Below, one piece after another: positions 13,435 through 22,802 of a DNA stretch of 64,000 nt. A program made the translations under genes and the position numbers. The stretch comes from Nocardioides seonyuensis (lineage in GTDB: Bacteria > Actinomycetota > Actinomycetes > Propionibacteriales > Nocardioidaceae). The stretch lies in NCBI RefSeq assembly GCF_004683965.1, contig NZ_CP038436.1, positions 2,976,001-3,040,000 on the forward strand. The letters are read 5' to 3'. The notes beneath the pieces are model-generated. The model ran no database searches, was not told where the DNA came from, and saw only the letters and a program-made list of their open reading frames with translations. The first letter of the stretch is position 1; each line of letters starts with the position of its first letter.

Positions 13435-13919
13435 GCAGCCCTCCGTGGCACGCCGAACGCGGCCGCGGACGAGGCGGGCTCGAGCGACTCGTACCACCCG
13501 GCGAGCCGCCCGTAGCGGCTGACCGAGCGCAAGCGCTCCTCGACCCTGGAGACCTGCTCCAGGGCTGTGACGACGAGCACCTGGTCCCCGACGCGGAGTG
13601 CCGTCGCCTCGTGGGGGACGAAGCAGCTCCTCCCGCGAGCGACGAGGGCGACGCCCGATCCGAGCGGCAGTCGCAGCTCGTCGATCTCCACGCCCCTGAG
13701 CAGCGAGTCGGGCTCCACCTCGAACCTGAGCATCACGGCGTCGAGCCGGTCCAGCGTCGCGAAGCCGATCGAGACCTTGTGGACGAAGCTGCCCTTCTCG
13801 ACCCACCGCGGCTGCCGCCCGCGACCGATCGCCAGGCCGACGGCGAAACCCACCGCCGCGCAGACCATGCCGACGGAGACGGCCACCTCGAGCTCAGCGG
13901 GGCCCATCGGCACTTTCAC
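13431..13919 (-). CDS. Membrane-anchored TrkA-C (RCK_C) domain protein
   Basis: The 162-residue protein has one N-terminal transmembrane helix (about residues 10-30, AVGFAVGLAIGRGR) and a TrkA-C-like domain from about 75 to 145, including VALVARGRSCFVPHEAT, LRVGDQVLVVTA and the tail RVEERLRSVSRYGRLAGWYE. That tail resembles the cytoplasmic C-terminus of NhaP2/CvrA-type potassium/proton antiporters, but no antiporter domain is present. The stop overlaps the start of the permease gene. It probably senses a small ligand or ion and controls that permease; this is inferred from domain and coupling. Confidence 0.7.
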   Translation of the reverse strand: MKVPMGPAELEVAVSVGMVCAAVGFAVGLAIGRGRQPRWVEKGSFVHKVSIGFATLDRLDAVMLRFEVEPDSLLRGVEIDELRLPLGSGVALVARGRSCFVPHEATALRVGDQVLVVTALEQVSRVEERLRSVSRYGRLAGWYESLEPASSAAAFGVPRRAA

Positions 13920-14025
13920 AGGTCTGGGACCACGCTGATCGCATGCACCCAGTCAATCGGCGCTACGACGTCGACAGAATGGGGTGCACCACCCATCCTG
14001 GCGCTCGTTCTGCGACGCTGGTGCG

Positions 14026-14997
14026 GTGAGTCGGGAGCTGTCACTGCCGTTGTTCTGGCGGGTGTGCCTGATCAACGGCGCGGTCTTCCTGGTGGGGACC
14101 CTGGTCCTGGCGCTGTCGCCGGCGACCGTGTCCTCCCGGCCGCTGTGGTCGGAGGTCCTGGTGCTCTTCGTCGGCCTCGTCGTGATCGTCGTCCTCAACG
14201 GGCTGCTGCTGCGCTCGGTGCTGCGACCGCTGGACCGCCTCACCACGCTGATGGCCGAGATCGACCTGCGGCAGCCCGGCCTGCGGCTGGAGCAGGGAGG
14301 GGCCGGCCCGGCCGAGGCGCTGGTGCAGGGCTTCAACGCCATGCTCGAGCGGCTCGAGGTGGAGCGGACGACCAGTCGCGCCCGTGTCCTGAACGCGCAG
14401 GAGGCAGAGCGGCGGCGCATCGCCCAGGAGCTGCACGACGAGGTCGGTCAGAGCCTGACAGCCGTCCTGCTCGGCCTGAAGCAGGCCATCGACATCGCCC
14501 CCCACGACGTGGTCGAAGAGCTGGAGCAGGTGCGTGAGACGACGCGGGCCAGCCTCGAGGAGGTCCGGCGCATCTCCCAGCGTCTCCGCCCGGGCGTGCT
14601 CGACGACCTCGGCCTGCTCGACTCGGTGTCGAGCCTCGCCAGCGACCTCACCGCCCGGAGCGGGGTGCCGGTCCGGCGAGGTTTCCTCCCCGGCCTGCCG
14701 CACCTCCCGCCCGAGACCGAGCTCGTGGTCTACCGCGTGGCCCAGGAGGCCCTCACCAACGTCGCCCGGCACGCACGTGCGACCGAGGCGCTGGTCGGAC
14801 TGACCCGACGCGGAGACACCCTCGTCCTGCGCGTCGCCGACGACGGAGTCGGTGGTGCCGACCCCTCCCGCGGCGCGGGCATCCAGGGCATGCAGGAGCG
14901 AGCGCAGATGGTCGACGGGCGGCTGGAGGTGCGGCGCCGCGAGGGGGGCGGCACCGAGGTCGTCCTCGAGGTGCCTGTCCCGGCGGAGAGCGCATGA
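14026..14997 (+). CDS. NarL-family sensor histidine kinase
   Basis: The 323-residue kinase has two transmembrane helices (residues about 8-30 and 42-62) separated by only about a dozen residues, then a HAMP-like linker. A HisKA_3 dimerisation domain follows, with the phospho-acceptor His in ERRRIAQELHDEVGQS, then a HATPase domain ending with DDGVGG and GAGIQGMQERA. The tiny extracytoplasmic loop suggests sensing in or at the membrane. GTG 14026 (VSRELSLP) is preferred; an in-frame GTG at 13984 would add 14 residues. It pairs with the response regulator whose ATG overlaps its stop (ATGA). Confidence 0.87.
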   Translation: MSRELSLPLFWRVCLINGAVFLVGTLVLALSPATVSSRPLWSEVLVLFVGLVVIVVLNGLLLRSVLRPLDRLTTLMAEIDLRQPGLRLEQGGAGPAEALVQGFNAMLERLEVERTTSRARVLNAQEAERRRIAQELHDEVGQSLTAVLLGLKQAIDIAPHDVVEELEQVRETTRASLEEVRRISQRLRPGVLDDLGLLDSVSSLASDLTARSGVPVRRGFLPGLPHLPPETELVVYRVAQEALTNVARHARATEALVGLTRRGDTLVLRVADDGVGGADPSRGAGIQGMQERAQMVDGRLEVRRREGGGTEVVLEVPVPAESA

Positions 14998-15641
14998 GCA
15001 TCCGCATCCTGCTCGCGGACGACCACGCGCTGGTGCGGACAGGGGTGCGGCGGATCCTCGACTCCGAGCCCGACCTGTGCGTCGTCGCCGAGGCGTCGCA
15101 CGGTGCCGAGGCGGTCGAGCTCGCGCGCACCGAGCGCCCCGACCTCGCCGTGCTCGACATCTCGATGCCGCGCATGACGGGGTTGCAGGCCGCCGAGGAG
15201 ATCAAGCGGCGTGCTCCGTCGGTGCGCACGCTGATGCTGTCCATGCACGACAACGAGCAGTACTTCTTCTCGGCGCTCAAGGTCGGTGCCAGCGGCTACG
15301 TCCTCAAGTCCGCGGCCGACGAGGACCTGGTCTCCGCGTGCCGGGCGGCCATGCGCGGTGAGTCGTTCCTCTACGCGGGGGTGGCGAGCACCCTGGTCCG
15401 GAGCTACCTCGAGCGGCTGCGTCGCGGCGAGGGCCCGCCGGCGTCAGTCCTGACGGCCCGGGAGGACCAGGTGGTCAAGCTCATCGCAGAGGGCCACTCG
15501 TCCAGGGAGATCGCCGCCGCGCTGGTCATCAGCCACAAGACGGTCGAGCGCCACCGCGCGAACATCCTGGCGAAGCTGGGCATGCGCGACCGGACCGAGC
15601 TGACCCGGTACGCCATCAGGGCGGGGCTCATCGAGCCCTGA
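14994..15641 (+). CDS. LuxR/NarL-type response regulator
   Basis: The 215-residue protein has a receiver domain with acidic pair Asp9-Asp10, phospho-acceptor Asp55 in LAVLDISMP, and the conserved Lys in YVLKSAA. The C-terminal LuxR-type helix-turn-helix runs from LTAREDQVV to KTVERHRANILAKLG. ATG 14994 overlaps the kinase stop by ATGA, so the two are co-translated partners. Targets are unknown; the adjacent downstream fatty-acid genes start after about 90 bases and could be in the regulon, but there is no site evidence. Confidence 0.92.
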   Translation: MSIRILLADDHALVRTGVRRILDSEPDLCVVAEASHGAEAVELARTERPDLAVLDISMPRMTGLQAAEEIKRRAPSVRTLMLSMHDNEQYFFSALKVGASGYVLKSAADEDLVSACRAAMRGESFLYAGVASTLVRSYLERLRRGEGPPASVLTAREDQVVKLIAEGHSSREIAAALVISHKTVERHRANILAKLGMRDRTELTRYAIRAGLIEP

Positions 15642-15730
15642 CCACACGACGTACGGGCCGGTGTCGCGAGAGCGGCGCATGACGGCACAATGCGGGGGAC
15701 CACCCGTCGTCCCACCACAGGAGCCCTGGC

Positions 15731-16507
15731 ATGGAGTTCGTCTCGATCGACGTGACCGACGGAGTCGCCACCGTGCGCCTGGACCGCCCGAAGATGAACG
15801 CGATCAGCGCCCAGGTCCAGGTCGACCTCCGTGAGGCAGCCCAGGAGGTGACCGAGCGCGACGACGTGAGGTCGGTCGTCCTGTGGGGAGGTGACCGTGT
15901 CTTCGCCGCGGGCAACGACGTCAAGGAGATGGCCGACCTCTCCTACGCCCAGATGGTCGAGCTGTCCTACTCGGTGAGCTCCGCGACGACGGCCATCGCC
16001 CGCATCCCCAAGCCCGTGGTCGCCGCCGTCAACGGCTACGCGCTGGGTGGCGGGTGCGAGCTGACGCTGGCCGCAGACCTCCGGTTCGCAGCCCAGGACG
16101 CGGTCTTCGGCCAGCCGGAGGTGCTGCTGGGCATCATCCCCGGCGCCGGCGGCACCCAGCGCCTGGCGCGCCTCGTCGGCCCGAGCCGCGCCAAGGACAT
16201 GATCCTCACCGGGCGGTTCGTCAAGGCCGAGGAGGCTCTCTCGATCGGGCTGGTCGACAAGGTGCTGCCGCCTGAGGAGGTCTACGACGCCGCAGTGGCC
16301 TGGGCGCGTCAGTTCACGGGAGCCGCCCCCCTCGCCCTCCGGGCAGCCAAGGAGTGCATCGACCGCGGCGTCGAGGTCGACCTCGACACCGGGCTCGAGA
16401 TCGAGCGGCAGCAGTTCGCCGCGATCTTCGCCACCGAGGACCGTGCCCTCGGCATGTCATCGTTCGTTGAGCACGGGCCGGGCAAGGCGACCTTCGTCGG
16501 TCGCTGA
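15731..16507 (+). CDS. Enoyl-CoA hydratase/isomerase family protein
   Basis: The 258-residue crotonase-fold enzyme has an oxyanion-hole region FAAGNDVKEM (about 57-66) and the segment ALGGGCELTLAADLRFA (about 103-119). Catalytic glutamates in hydratases sit in the QPEVLLGIIPGAGGTQRL region: Glu in QPEV is present, and the second position corresponds to the IIPGAGG turn. It probably hydrates 2-enoyl-CoA in beta-oxidation. An ACAGGAG ribosome-binding sequence precedes ATG 15731. It lies upstream of electron-transfer flavoprotein genes, consistent with an acyl-CoA degradation context. Confidence 0.88.
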   Translation: MEFVSIDVTDGVATVRLDRPKMNAISAQVQVDLREAAQEVTERDDVRSVVLWGGDRVFAAGNDVKEMADLSYAQMVELSYSVSSATTAIARIPKPVVAAVNGYALGGGCELTLAADLRFAAQDAVFGQPEVLLGIIPGAGGTQRLARLVGPSRAKDMILTGRFVKAEEALSIGLVDKVLPPEEVYDAAVAWARQFTGAAPLALRAAKECIDRGVEVDLDTGLEIERQQFAAIFATEDRALGMSSFVEHGPGKATFVGR

Positions 16508-16546
16508 CCGCCCACCCCGCAACCACCCAGACAAGCAGGAGAAGAC

Positions 16547-16876
16547 GTGGCCAAGGACGCCAGCTCGAGGAATGCAGTCGCGCAGGTGCGCGCAACGTTG
16601 GCGCAGGCCATCTGGCTCGCGTGTGCGGCGTGCGCACTCGTGCTGGCGCTCGGCGCGCTCCTGGTCGCGCTCGACGCCAACCAGGGCAACTCGCTCGTGC
16701 AGTTCATCAAGGACGCCGCGAGCGCGGTCGACCTCGGCGTCTTCGACCGCCGGGCCGGGGTCTTCGACTTCCGTGGCGACGGCGCCGACGTCAAGAACGC
16801 CCTGGTCAACTGGGGGATCGCAGCGGTGGTCTGGCTCGTGGTGGGACGCATCCTCGACCGGATCGTCCGTCCCTGA
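16547..16876 (+). CDS. Small two-helix membrane protein, unknown function
   Basis: The 109-residue protein starts at GTG 16547 behind GCAGGAGAAG. Two hydrophobic segments (about 20-42 and 88-104) flank a polar stretch rich in Asp/Arg (AVDLGVFDRRAGVFDFRG). I recognise no catalytic motif. It sits between an enoyl-CoA hydratase and etfB on the same strand, with gaps of about 40 and 115 bases. Similar short membrane proteins are common in actinobacteria; no role can be assigned. Confidence 0.7.
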   Translation: MAKDASSRNAVAQVRATLAQAIWLACAACALVLALGALLVALDANQGNSLVQFIKDAASAVDLGVFDRRAGVFDFRGDGADVKNALVNWGIAAVVWLVVGRILDRIVRP

Positions 16877-16992
16877 CGCGACCAGGACTGTGAGCGACCC
16901 CACCGTGGACCCGGTTACGCCGTGGCGCTGGTGGTAGGTAGCCTCTCGGTCACACATCGAGCGCACAGGAGGGGCCGCGAGGCCACACCACC

Positions 16993-17784
16993 ATGAACAT
17001 TGTTGTCTGTGTGAAGTACGTGCCGGATGCCACGGCCGACCGGAAGTTCGAGGATGACAACACCGTCGACCGCGTGGGCGTCGACGGCCTGTTGTCCGAG
17101 CTCGACGAGTACGCCGTCGAGCAGGCCCTGCAGTTCCGCGAGAAGCGCGAGGGCGAGGAGATCGAGGTCACCGCGCTCTGCGTGGGGCCGGAGAAGGCGG
17201 TCGACGCGGTGCGCAAGGCGCTGCAGATGGGTGCCGACAAGGGCGTCCACGTCGTCGACGACGCCATCGCCGGCTCCGACTCGATCGCGACCTCGCTGGT
17301 CCTCGCCAAGGCCATCGAGAAGGTCGGTCCTGCCGACCTCGTGGTCTGCGGCATGGCCTCGACCGACGGTGGCATGAGCGTCGTCCCGGCGATGCTGGCA
17401 GAGCGCCTCGGACTGCCCCAGGTGACGCTCGCGTCCGTGGTGGAGAGCCAGGGTGACCAGGTGCGGGTCAAGCGCGACAACGAGGGCTCGACCGAGGTCA
17501 TCGGTGCGACGCTCCCGCTCGTGCTCTCGGTGACCGACCAGTCCGGCGAGGCGCGCTACCCCTCCTTCAAGGGCATCATGGCCGCCAAGAAGAAGCCGCT
17601 GGAGACCTACAGCCTCTCTGACCTGGGCGTCGACGCCGGCGAGGTCGGCCTCTCCGTCGCCTGGTCGCAGGTCGAGGACACCACCGCACGCCCGCCGCGC
17701 ACCGCCGGCGAGATCGTCACCGACGAGGACGGCTCGGGCGCCACGGCGCTGGTCGAGTTCCTCGCCTCCAAGAAGTTCATCTGA
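16993..17784 (+). CDS. etfB: Electron transfer flavoprotein beta subunit
   Basis: The 263-residue protein pairs with EtfA to carry electrons from acyl-CoA dehydrogenases to the ETF:quinone oxidoreductase. The N-terminus NIVVCVKYVPD and the AMP-binding region around VVCGMASTDGGMSVVPAMLAERLGLP are typical. The ETF-beta signature region runs VKRDNEGSTEVIGATLPLVLSVT. ATG 16993 follows CACAGGAGGGG about 20 bases upstream, a rather long spacing. etfA follows after 17 bases, so the two are co-transcribed. Confidence 0.95.
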   Translation: MNIVVCVKYVPDATADRKFEDDNTVDRVGVDGLLSELDEYAVEQALQFREKREGEEIEVTALCVGPEKAVDAVRKALQMGADKGVHVVDDAIAGSDSIATSLVLAKAIEKVGPADLVVCGMASTDGGMSVVPAMLAERLGLPQVTLASVVESQGDQVRVKRDNEGSTEVIGATLPLVLSVTDQSGEARYPSFKGIMAAKKKPLETYSLSDLGVDAGEVGLSVAWSQVEDTTARPPRTAGEIVTDEDGSGATALVEFLASKKFI

Positions 17785-17801
17785 GAAGGGACACCGAGAC
17801 A

Positions 17802-18755
17802 ATGTCTGAAGTCCTGGTTGTCATCGACCACGCCGACGGCGCGGTCAAGAAGCCCACGCTCGAGCTGCTCACGATCGCCCGCCGCCTCGGCGAGCCGTCG
17901 GCGGTCTTCTTCGGCTCGCCCGACAAGGCCGACGCCGTTGCCGAGAAGGTCAAGGCCTACGGCGCCGAGAAGGTCTACGTCGTCGACGACGCCGAGATCA
18001 AGGGCTACCTCGTGGCCCCCAAGGCCGAGGCGCTGCAGCAGCTGGCCGAGCAGGCGCAGCCCGCTGCCATCCTGCTGCCCTCCTCGTTCGAGAACAAGGA
18101 GGTCGCGGCACGCCTCGCGATCAAGATCGGCTCGGGCCTGATCACCGACGCCGTCGACGTGCAGGAAGGGCCCGTCACGACGCAGAGCGTCTTCGCGGGC
18201 AACTACACCGTCCAGGCCAAGGTCACGCAGGGCACCCCGATCATCACGGTCAAGCCCAACGCCGCCGCCCCTGAGGAGGCGGCTGGTGCGGGTGCGGTCG
18301 AGGCGTTCTCCGCAACCGTCTCCGACGCCGCGAAGACCGCCCAGGTCGTGGCCACCCAGCCTCGTGAGTCCACCGGCCGTCCCGAGCTCACCGAGGCCGC
18401 CATCGTGGTCTCGGGCGGGCGTGGCACCGGCGGCGACTTCGCCCCGGTCGAGGGCTTCGCCGACTCGCTCGGCGCCGCTGTCGGCGCCTCGCGCGCTGCC
18501 GTCGACTCGGGCTGGATGCCGCACGCGTTCCAGGTCGGCCAGACCGGCAAGACCGTGTCGCCCCAGCTCTACGTCGCCAACGGCATCTCAGGTGCCATCC
18601 AGCACCGAGCCGGCATGCAGACCTCCAAGGTCATCGTCGCCGTCAACAAGGACGAGGAGGCGCCGATCTTCGAGCTGGTCGACTTCGGCGTCGTGGGAGA
18701 CCTCCACTCGGTCCTCCCTGCGGCCACCGAGCAGATCGCGGCCCGCAAGGGCTGA
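17802..18755 (+). CDS. etfA: Electron transfer flavoprotein alpha subunit
   Basis: The 317-residue FAD-binding subunit has an N-terminal ETF domain and a C-terminal FAD domain. The FAD domain carries GGRGTGGDF (about 206-214), [34 protein letters not shown] (about 247-269) and the closing [16 protein letters not shown] 17802 has AGAAGGGACACC upstream. A strong hairpin 19 bases after the stop ends the etfBA unit. Confidence 0.95.
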   Translation: MSEVLVVIDHADGAVKKPTLELLTIARRLGEPSAVFFGSPDKADAVAEKVKAYGAEKVYVVDDAEIKGYLVAPKAEALQQLAEQAQPAAILLPSSFENKEVAARLAIKIGSGLITDAVDVQEGPVTTQSVFAGNYTVQAKVTQGTPIITVKPNAAAPEEAAGAGAVEAFSATVSDAAKTAQVVATQPRESTGRPELTEAAIVVSGGRGTGGDFAPVEGFADSLGAAVGASRAAVDSGWMPHAFQVGQTGKTVSPQLYVANGISGAIQHRAGMQTSKVIVAVNKDEEAPIFELVDFGVVGDLHSVLPAATEQIAARKG

Positions 18756-18773
18756 GCCCCAGCACCCGCCAGG

Positions 18774-18799
18774 CGCCCCCGACCACACGGTCGGGGGCG
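18774..18799 (+). terminator. Rho-independent-type hairpin after etfA
   Basis: A perfect 11-bp stem, CGCCCCCGACC with GGTCGGGGGCG and a four-base ACAC loop, lies between etfA and the convergent secreted-protein gene (stop at 18808). There is no long T-run, as is usual in actinobacteria. It could serve both strands. Confidence 0.7.
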
Positions 18800-18807
18800 T
18801 CCTGCGT

Positions 18808-20352
18808 TCACCAGCGGCTGCGCTGCACCGTCCACTCGCCGGCACGCTGCGCGATCCGGACCCGGTAGACCTTGTCGCGGCGCCCGATGACGGTGAAGCG
18901 GTAGGGCAGGTCGTAGTGCTCGGACCGTGCCTTGCGACAGCCCTGTCGAGGCGTGGGGAGGCTTGTCCGGGAGAGCCTGGTCCAGCCGCCGGGCGAGGAG
19001 TGCTGGAGGAGCGTGGGCCAGCCACGGTTGCGGCCGGCGGCGGTGAGGAGCACGGCGCCGTCGGGCCCGTCCGGGACGACCACGTCACACCGTCCCCGGA
19101 CACCGAGGGGAAGCGTCAGCGTGCCCAGCTCACGCGAGACGACCGTGGTCCGGCTCCGCCCCGGGACGACGGCGTACCGCCCGTCGAAGGACAGCCCGAG
19201 GGCATGTCGCCCCATCCGCAGCGACTGCCAGTGGAGGGCATCGGCAGAGGTGAGGACGACGCTGCGAGCGCCGCACTCCACGGTGACCACGACGACGGCG
19301 AGCGGCTCGGCGAACGAGTCGTCGCCCCAGCGGCACCGCGCCCCCCCGTTGTCGTGCACGACCTGCGAGGCTCCCCACGCCTGGCTCGAGGCGTCGTAGA
19401 CCTGGGCGCGGACCTTGCGTCCTCCGGGTGAGCCGAGCGCGAGGAGCGGGAAGCCGGTCGCGTCCAGGAAGGTGGTGCCGAGGCGTCCCTCCGCCCGTTC
19501 GAGGCCGGGGGCGGCGGCCGGCGCGACCTGGGTGACCGACCATGGGGAGGAGGCGTCGGGGCGCGAGATGACGGTGCGTTGGGATGCCACGCCGTACTCG
19601 CCGAACCAGGTCGTGTCGGAGTCGACGTTGGCGAAGTGGCGGTCCTGGCACGCGTCGTCGAGTGCGAGCTCCTGGCGCGTCGGAGGGGCGTCTCCTGTCC
19701 GGGTCAGCACGACCATGGCGCACCTGCGACGGGACACGTGGGCACCGAAGAGGAAGGAGACCTGCCCGCCGTCGGTGATCGTCGCCGTGGTGGTGTACTC
19801 CTGGCCCGTCGTCTCGAGCGTGTGTCGGGTGAAGCCCTCCGGTCCGAGGGTGACGTAGCCGCCGTGCTGCGGCCAGACCGCCCGACGTCCGTCGGAGGAG
19901 ATGCCGGGCTCGTCGTACGCCTCGCCCTCGAGCTGGTACGACGACCAGGTGAGCGTGTCTGCCGACCACAGTGCGTGGGTGGCGACGGGCGCCTGGTCCT
20001 CGGACCAGCCGCCCGGGTCGCACTCAGCCGTCAAGGCCACGGCGCCGTTGGCCGTCCGGGCGTCGACGTCGCCGCAGGAGAGGTCCTCCTTCCGCAGGAC
20101 CTCCCGGCGGGCACTCCACGCGCCGGTCGCCGTGTCGTACCTCTTGGCCCACACCGCCCGGTGGTTCTCCGCTGCCCACACGCGCAGCCGGTCCCCGTCG
20201 ACCATCGTCACCTCGACGCCGCCCGGGATATCGCGCGGCAGCTCTGCCGCTGCCGGCGCAGCGCGCTCGGTGCCAGCGTCGGCAGTGATGCCCGTCATGA
20301 CAGCCGCGGTGGTGACCAGCGCGACCGTCACCCCCGAGAGTGGTCTCATCAC
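18808..20352 (-). CDS. Secreted protein of unknown function (beta-propeller-like repeats possible)
   Basis: The 514-residue protein has an N-terminal signal peptide ([20 protein letters not shown], Ala-rich cleavage region near 25-35). The body alternates short strands with Trp/Ser-rich turns ([35 protein letters not shown]), which suggests a propeller-like exported domain with sialidase-type 'what the observer sees' repeats, but no known signature is certain. Several cysteines (about 8) would suit disulfides outside the cell. The start may be GTG 20352 or ATG 20349. It is divergent from proA and convergent with etfA. Confidence 0.65.
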   Translation of the reverse strand: MMRPLSGVTVALVTTAAVMTGITADAGTERAAPAAAELPRDIPGGVEVTMVDGDRLRVWAAENHRAVWAKRYDTATGAWSARREVLRKEDLSCGDVDARTANGAVALTAECDPGGWSEDQAPVATHALWSADTLTWSSYQLEGEAYDEPGISSDGRRAVWPQHGGYVTLGPEGFTRHTLETTGQEYTTTATITDGGQVSFLFGAHVSRRRCAMVVLTRTGDAPPTRQELALDDACQDRHFANVDSDTTWFGEYGVASQRTVISRPDASSPWSVTQVAPAAAPGLERAEGRLGTTFLDATGFPLLALGSPGGRKVRAQVYDASSQAWGASQVVHDNGGARCRWGDDSFAEPLAVVVVTVECGARSVVLTSADALHWQSLRMGRHALGLSFDGRYAVVPGRSRTTVVSRELGTLTLPLGVRGRCDVVVPDGPDGAVLLTAAGRNRGWPTLLQHSSPGGWTRLSRTSLPTPRQGCRKARSEHYDLPYRFTVIGRRDKVYRVRIAQRAGEWTVQRSRW

Positions 20353-20399
20353 ACCACCCTAGGGGTTGAGACGCCGATGGACCGGGCGTGCACCGCGCC

Positions 20400-20405
20400 T
20401 ACGCT
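20400..20405 (+). promoter_or_regulatory. -10 box of proA (leaderless)
   Basis: TACGCT lies exactly six bases before ATG 20412, with no Shine-Dalgarno sequence between. This supports 20412, not the longer frame from 20388, as the start of proA. Confidence 0.45.
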
Positions 20406-20411
20406 CGAACC

Positions 20412-21665
20412 ATGAGCACAGATGACAAGGTCCGCGAGGTCGCATCCCGGGCCAGGACCGCCAGCCACGTCCTGGCGCTCGCGACCCGGGCCACCAAGGA
20501 TGCCGCCCTGGATCGGATGGCGCAGGCCCTCGTGGACGCCGGCGACGCCGTCCTCGCCGCCAACGCCGAGGACGTCGAGCGTGCGGAGGCCGCGGGCACG
20601 CCCGCGAACGTCATCGACCGGTTGCGGCTGACCTCCGAGCGCATCGAGGGCATGGCGCAGGGCCTGCGTGACGTGGCAGCCCTGCCAGACCCCGTCGGTG
20701 AGGTGCTCCGCGGGTCGACGCTCGCCAACGGGCTCGAGATGCGCCAGGTCAGGGTTCCCTTCGGGGTGGTCGGGATGATCTACGAGGCGCGTCCCAACGT
20801 CACCGCCGACGCGGCCGGCATCTGTCTCAAGTCGGGCAACGCGGTGCTGCTGCGCGGCTCCTCCAGCGCCCGGTCCAGCAACACTGCGATCGTCGACGTG
20901 CTGCGATCGGCCCTGGCAGCAACGGGCCTGCCCGAGGACTCCGTCCAGCTGGTGCCGGGCGACAGCCACGAGAGCGTGAAGGCGCTGATGCGGGCGCGTG
21001 GCCTCGTCGACGTGCTCATCCCGCGCGGGGGAGCGGGCCTGATCCGCAGCGTCGTGGAGGAGTCGACCGTCCCGGTGATCGAGACCGGGGTCGGCAACTG
21101 CCACGTCTACGTCGACTCCTCGGCCGACCTCGACCAGGCGCTCGAGATCGTGATGAACTCCAAGACCCACCGCACCTCGGTCTGCAACTCCGCCGAGTCG
21201 CTGCTGGTCCACGCCGACGTCGCCGACGAGTTCCTCCCGCGCGTCGTCGAGGCCCTGCAGGGTGCGGGGGTGACCGTGCACGGCGACGAGCGGTTCGCGG
21301 AGTACGACGACGTCGTCCCCGCCACCGACGACGACCACGCCGCCGAGTTCCTCTCCCTCGACATCTCGGCCGCCGTCGTCGACGACGTGGAGGCGGCCAT
21401 CGAGCACATCCGGCGCTTCTCCAGCGGTCACACCGACGCGGTCCTGGCCCGCGACCAGGGCGTGATCCGCCGCTTCGTCGCCTCGGTGGACTCCGCGGCC
21501 GTGCTGGTCAACGCCTCGACGCGGTTCACCGACGGCGGCGAGTTCGGCTTCGGCGCGGAGATCGGCATCTCCACCCAGAAGCTCCACGCCCGGGGTCCGA
21601 TGGGGCTTCCTGAGATGACCTCCAGCAAGTTCGTCGTGGTGGGCGACGGCCACGTCCGCGGCTGA
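20412..21665 (+). CDS. proA: Glutamate-5-semialdehyde dehydrogenase (gamma-glutamyl phosphate reductase)
   Basis: The 417-residue enzyme reduces gamma-glutamyl phosphate to glutamate-5-semialdehyde with NADPH in proline synthesis. Typical segments are [22 protein letters not shown] near residue 112, [24 protein letters not shown], and TSVCNSAE near 257 carrying the catalytic Cys. Near the end are [24 protein letters not shown] and the usual [14 protein letters not shown] finish. Its usual partner proB is not in the window. It begins a run with nadD and rsfS, a common actinobacterial order. Confidence 0.96.
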   Translation: MSTDDKVREVASRARTASHVLALATRATKDAALDRMAQALVDAGDAVLAANAEDVERAEAAGTPANVIDRLRLTSERIEGMAQGLRDVAALPDPVGEVLRGSTLANGLEMRQVRVPFGVVGMIYEARPNVTADAAGICLKSGNAVLLRGSSSARSSNTAIVDVLRSALAATGLPEDSVQLVPGDSHESVKALMRARGLVDVLIPRGGAGLIRSVVEESTVPVIETGVGNCHVYVDSSADLDQALEIVMNSKTHRTSVCNSAESLLVHADVADEFLPRVVEALQGAGVTVHGDERFAEYDDVVPATDDDHAAEFLSLDISAAVVDDVEAAIEHIRRFSSGHTDAVLARDQGVIRRFVASVDSAAVLVNASTRFTDGGEFGFGAEIGISTQKLHARGPMGLPEMTSSKFVVVGDGHVRG

Positions 21666-21668
21666 CGA

Positions 21669-21674
21669 TAGGAT
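21669..21674 (+). promoter_or_regulatory. -10 box of the 47-residue gene
   Basis: TAGGAT lies six bases before ATG 21681 with no ribosome-binding sequence, a leaderless-type arrangement. It overlaps the end of proA. Confidence 0.45.
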
Positions 21675-21680
21675 CGACGC

Positions 21681-21824
21681 ATGCTGAGCGCACTGACTGT
21701 CGTCGCGGCCACCGAGTCCGAGCCCGCGGTCTCTCCCTACGTCATCGGCGGCGGCGTCCTGCTGCTGCTCCTGCTCCTCCTGGCGGCGGTGGTCGCCTTC
21801 GGAGGCGGTCGCGAGCACAGCTGA
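21681..21824 (+). CDS. 47-residue single-pass membrane peptide
   Basis: ATG 21681 to TGA 21824 encodes 47 residues: a short N-terminal part ([19 protein letters not shown]), a Gly/Leu/Ala/Val transmembrane helix ([19 protein letters not shown]) and a short polar tail GGGREHS. Codon third positions are strongly G/C like the neighbours. It fits between proA (15 bases) and nadD (10 bases) without overlap. A leaderless -10 box precedes it. Function is unknown; it may be an anchor or partner peptide. Confidence 0.6.
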   Translation: MLSALTVVAATESEPAVSPYVIGGGVLLLLLLLLAAVVAFGGGREHS

Positions 21825-21834
21825 GGTCGACACC

Positions 21835-22446
21835 GTGTCGGACCGCGTGCGGCGCGTGGGAGTGATGGGTGGCACCTTCGACCCGATCCACCACGGCCAC
21901 CTCGTGGCCGCGTCGGAGGTCCAGGCGTGGTTCGACCTCGACGAGGTCGTCTTCGTGCCGACCGGCGCACCCTGGCAGAAGGCCGACCGCGAGGTCTCGC
22001 CCCCCGAGCACCGCTACCTGATGACGGTCGTGGCCACCGCGGCCAACCCGCGCTTCACCGTCTCGCGCGTCGACATCGACCGCGACGGCCCCACCTACAC
22101 GATCGACACCCTGCGCGACCTCAAGGCCGAGCGGCCCGACGAGGAGCTCTACTTCATCACCGGCGCCGACGCGCTGGCCGACATCTTCACGTGGCGCGAC
22201 GTCGAGGAGCTCTTCGAGCTCGCCAACTTCGTGGGCTGCACCCGGCCCGGCTACGAGATGGACGAGAAGACCCTGGGGGCCATCCCCTCCGACCGCGTGA
22301 CCATGGTGGAGATCCCGGCGCTGGCCATCTCCTCCACCGACTGCCGCGCACGCCAGCGTCGCGGCGAACCGGTCTGGTACCTCGTGCCCGACGGCGTCGT
22401 CCAGTACATCGGCAAGCACGGCCTCTACCCCAAGGAAACCTCATGA
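21835..22446 (+). CDS. nadD: Nicotinate-nucleotide adenylyltransferase
   Basis: The 203-residue enzyme transfers AMP to nicotinate mononucleotide in NAD synthesis. The nucleotidyltransferase signature [12 protein letters not shown] is at residues 12-23 and the C-terminal ISSTDCR motif (normally ISST-x-IR) is near 166. [16 protein letters not shown] is the typical mid-region. The start is GTG 21835. The gene ends four bases into rsfS (ATGA overlap), so nadD and rsfS are coupled. Confidence 0.95.
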   Translation: MSDRVRRVGVMGGTFDPIHHGHLVAASEVQAWFDLDEVVFVPTGAPWQKADREVSPPEHRYLMTVVATAANPRFTVSRVDIDRDGPTYTIDTLRDLKAERPDEELYFITGADALADIFTWRDVEELFELANFVGCTRPGYEMDEKTLGAIPSDRVTMVEIPALAISSTDCRARQRRGEPVWYLVPDGVVQYIGKHGLYPKETS

Positions 22447-22802
22447 CCGCCACCGACCACGCTCTCGAGCTCGTCGCCGTCGCCGCCCAGGCAGCCCACG
22501 ACAAGCAGGCCGACCAGGTGCTGGCCTACGACGTCAGCGAGCAGCTGGCCATCACCGACGCCTTCGTCATCGCCAGCGCCGGCAACGAGCGCCTCGTCAG
22601 CGCCATCGTCGACGAGGTCGAGGCCAAGCTCCGCGACGCCGGCGCCAAGCCCATCCGGCGCGAGGGCCAGCGCGGCGGCCGGTGGGTCCTGCTCGACTAC
22701 GGAGACCTCGTCGTCCACGTCCAGCACGAGGACGAGCGCACGTTCTACGCCCTCGAGCGCCTCTGGAGCGACTGCCCGGTCATCCCGCTCACCCTGACGT
22801 GA
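22443..22802 (+). CDS. rsfS: Ribosome silencing factor
   Basis: The 119-residue RsfS/DUF143 protein binds ribosomal protein L14 and blocks 30S-50S joining when nutrients are short. Family segments: [25 protein letters not shown] and [31 protein letters not shown] 22443 overlaps the nadD stop; its own TGA forms GTGA with the downstream phosphatase start, so nadD-rsfS-phosphatase are a coupled set. Confidence 0.95.
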   Translation: MTATDHALELVAVAAQAAHDKQADQVLAYDVSEQLAITDAFVIASAGNERLVSAIVDEVEAKLRDAGAKPIRREGQRGGRWVLLDYGDLVVHVQHEDERTFYALERLWSDCPVIPLTLT

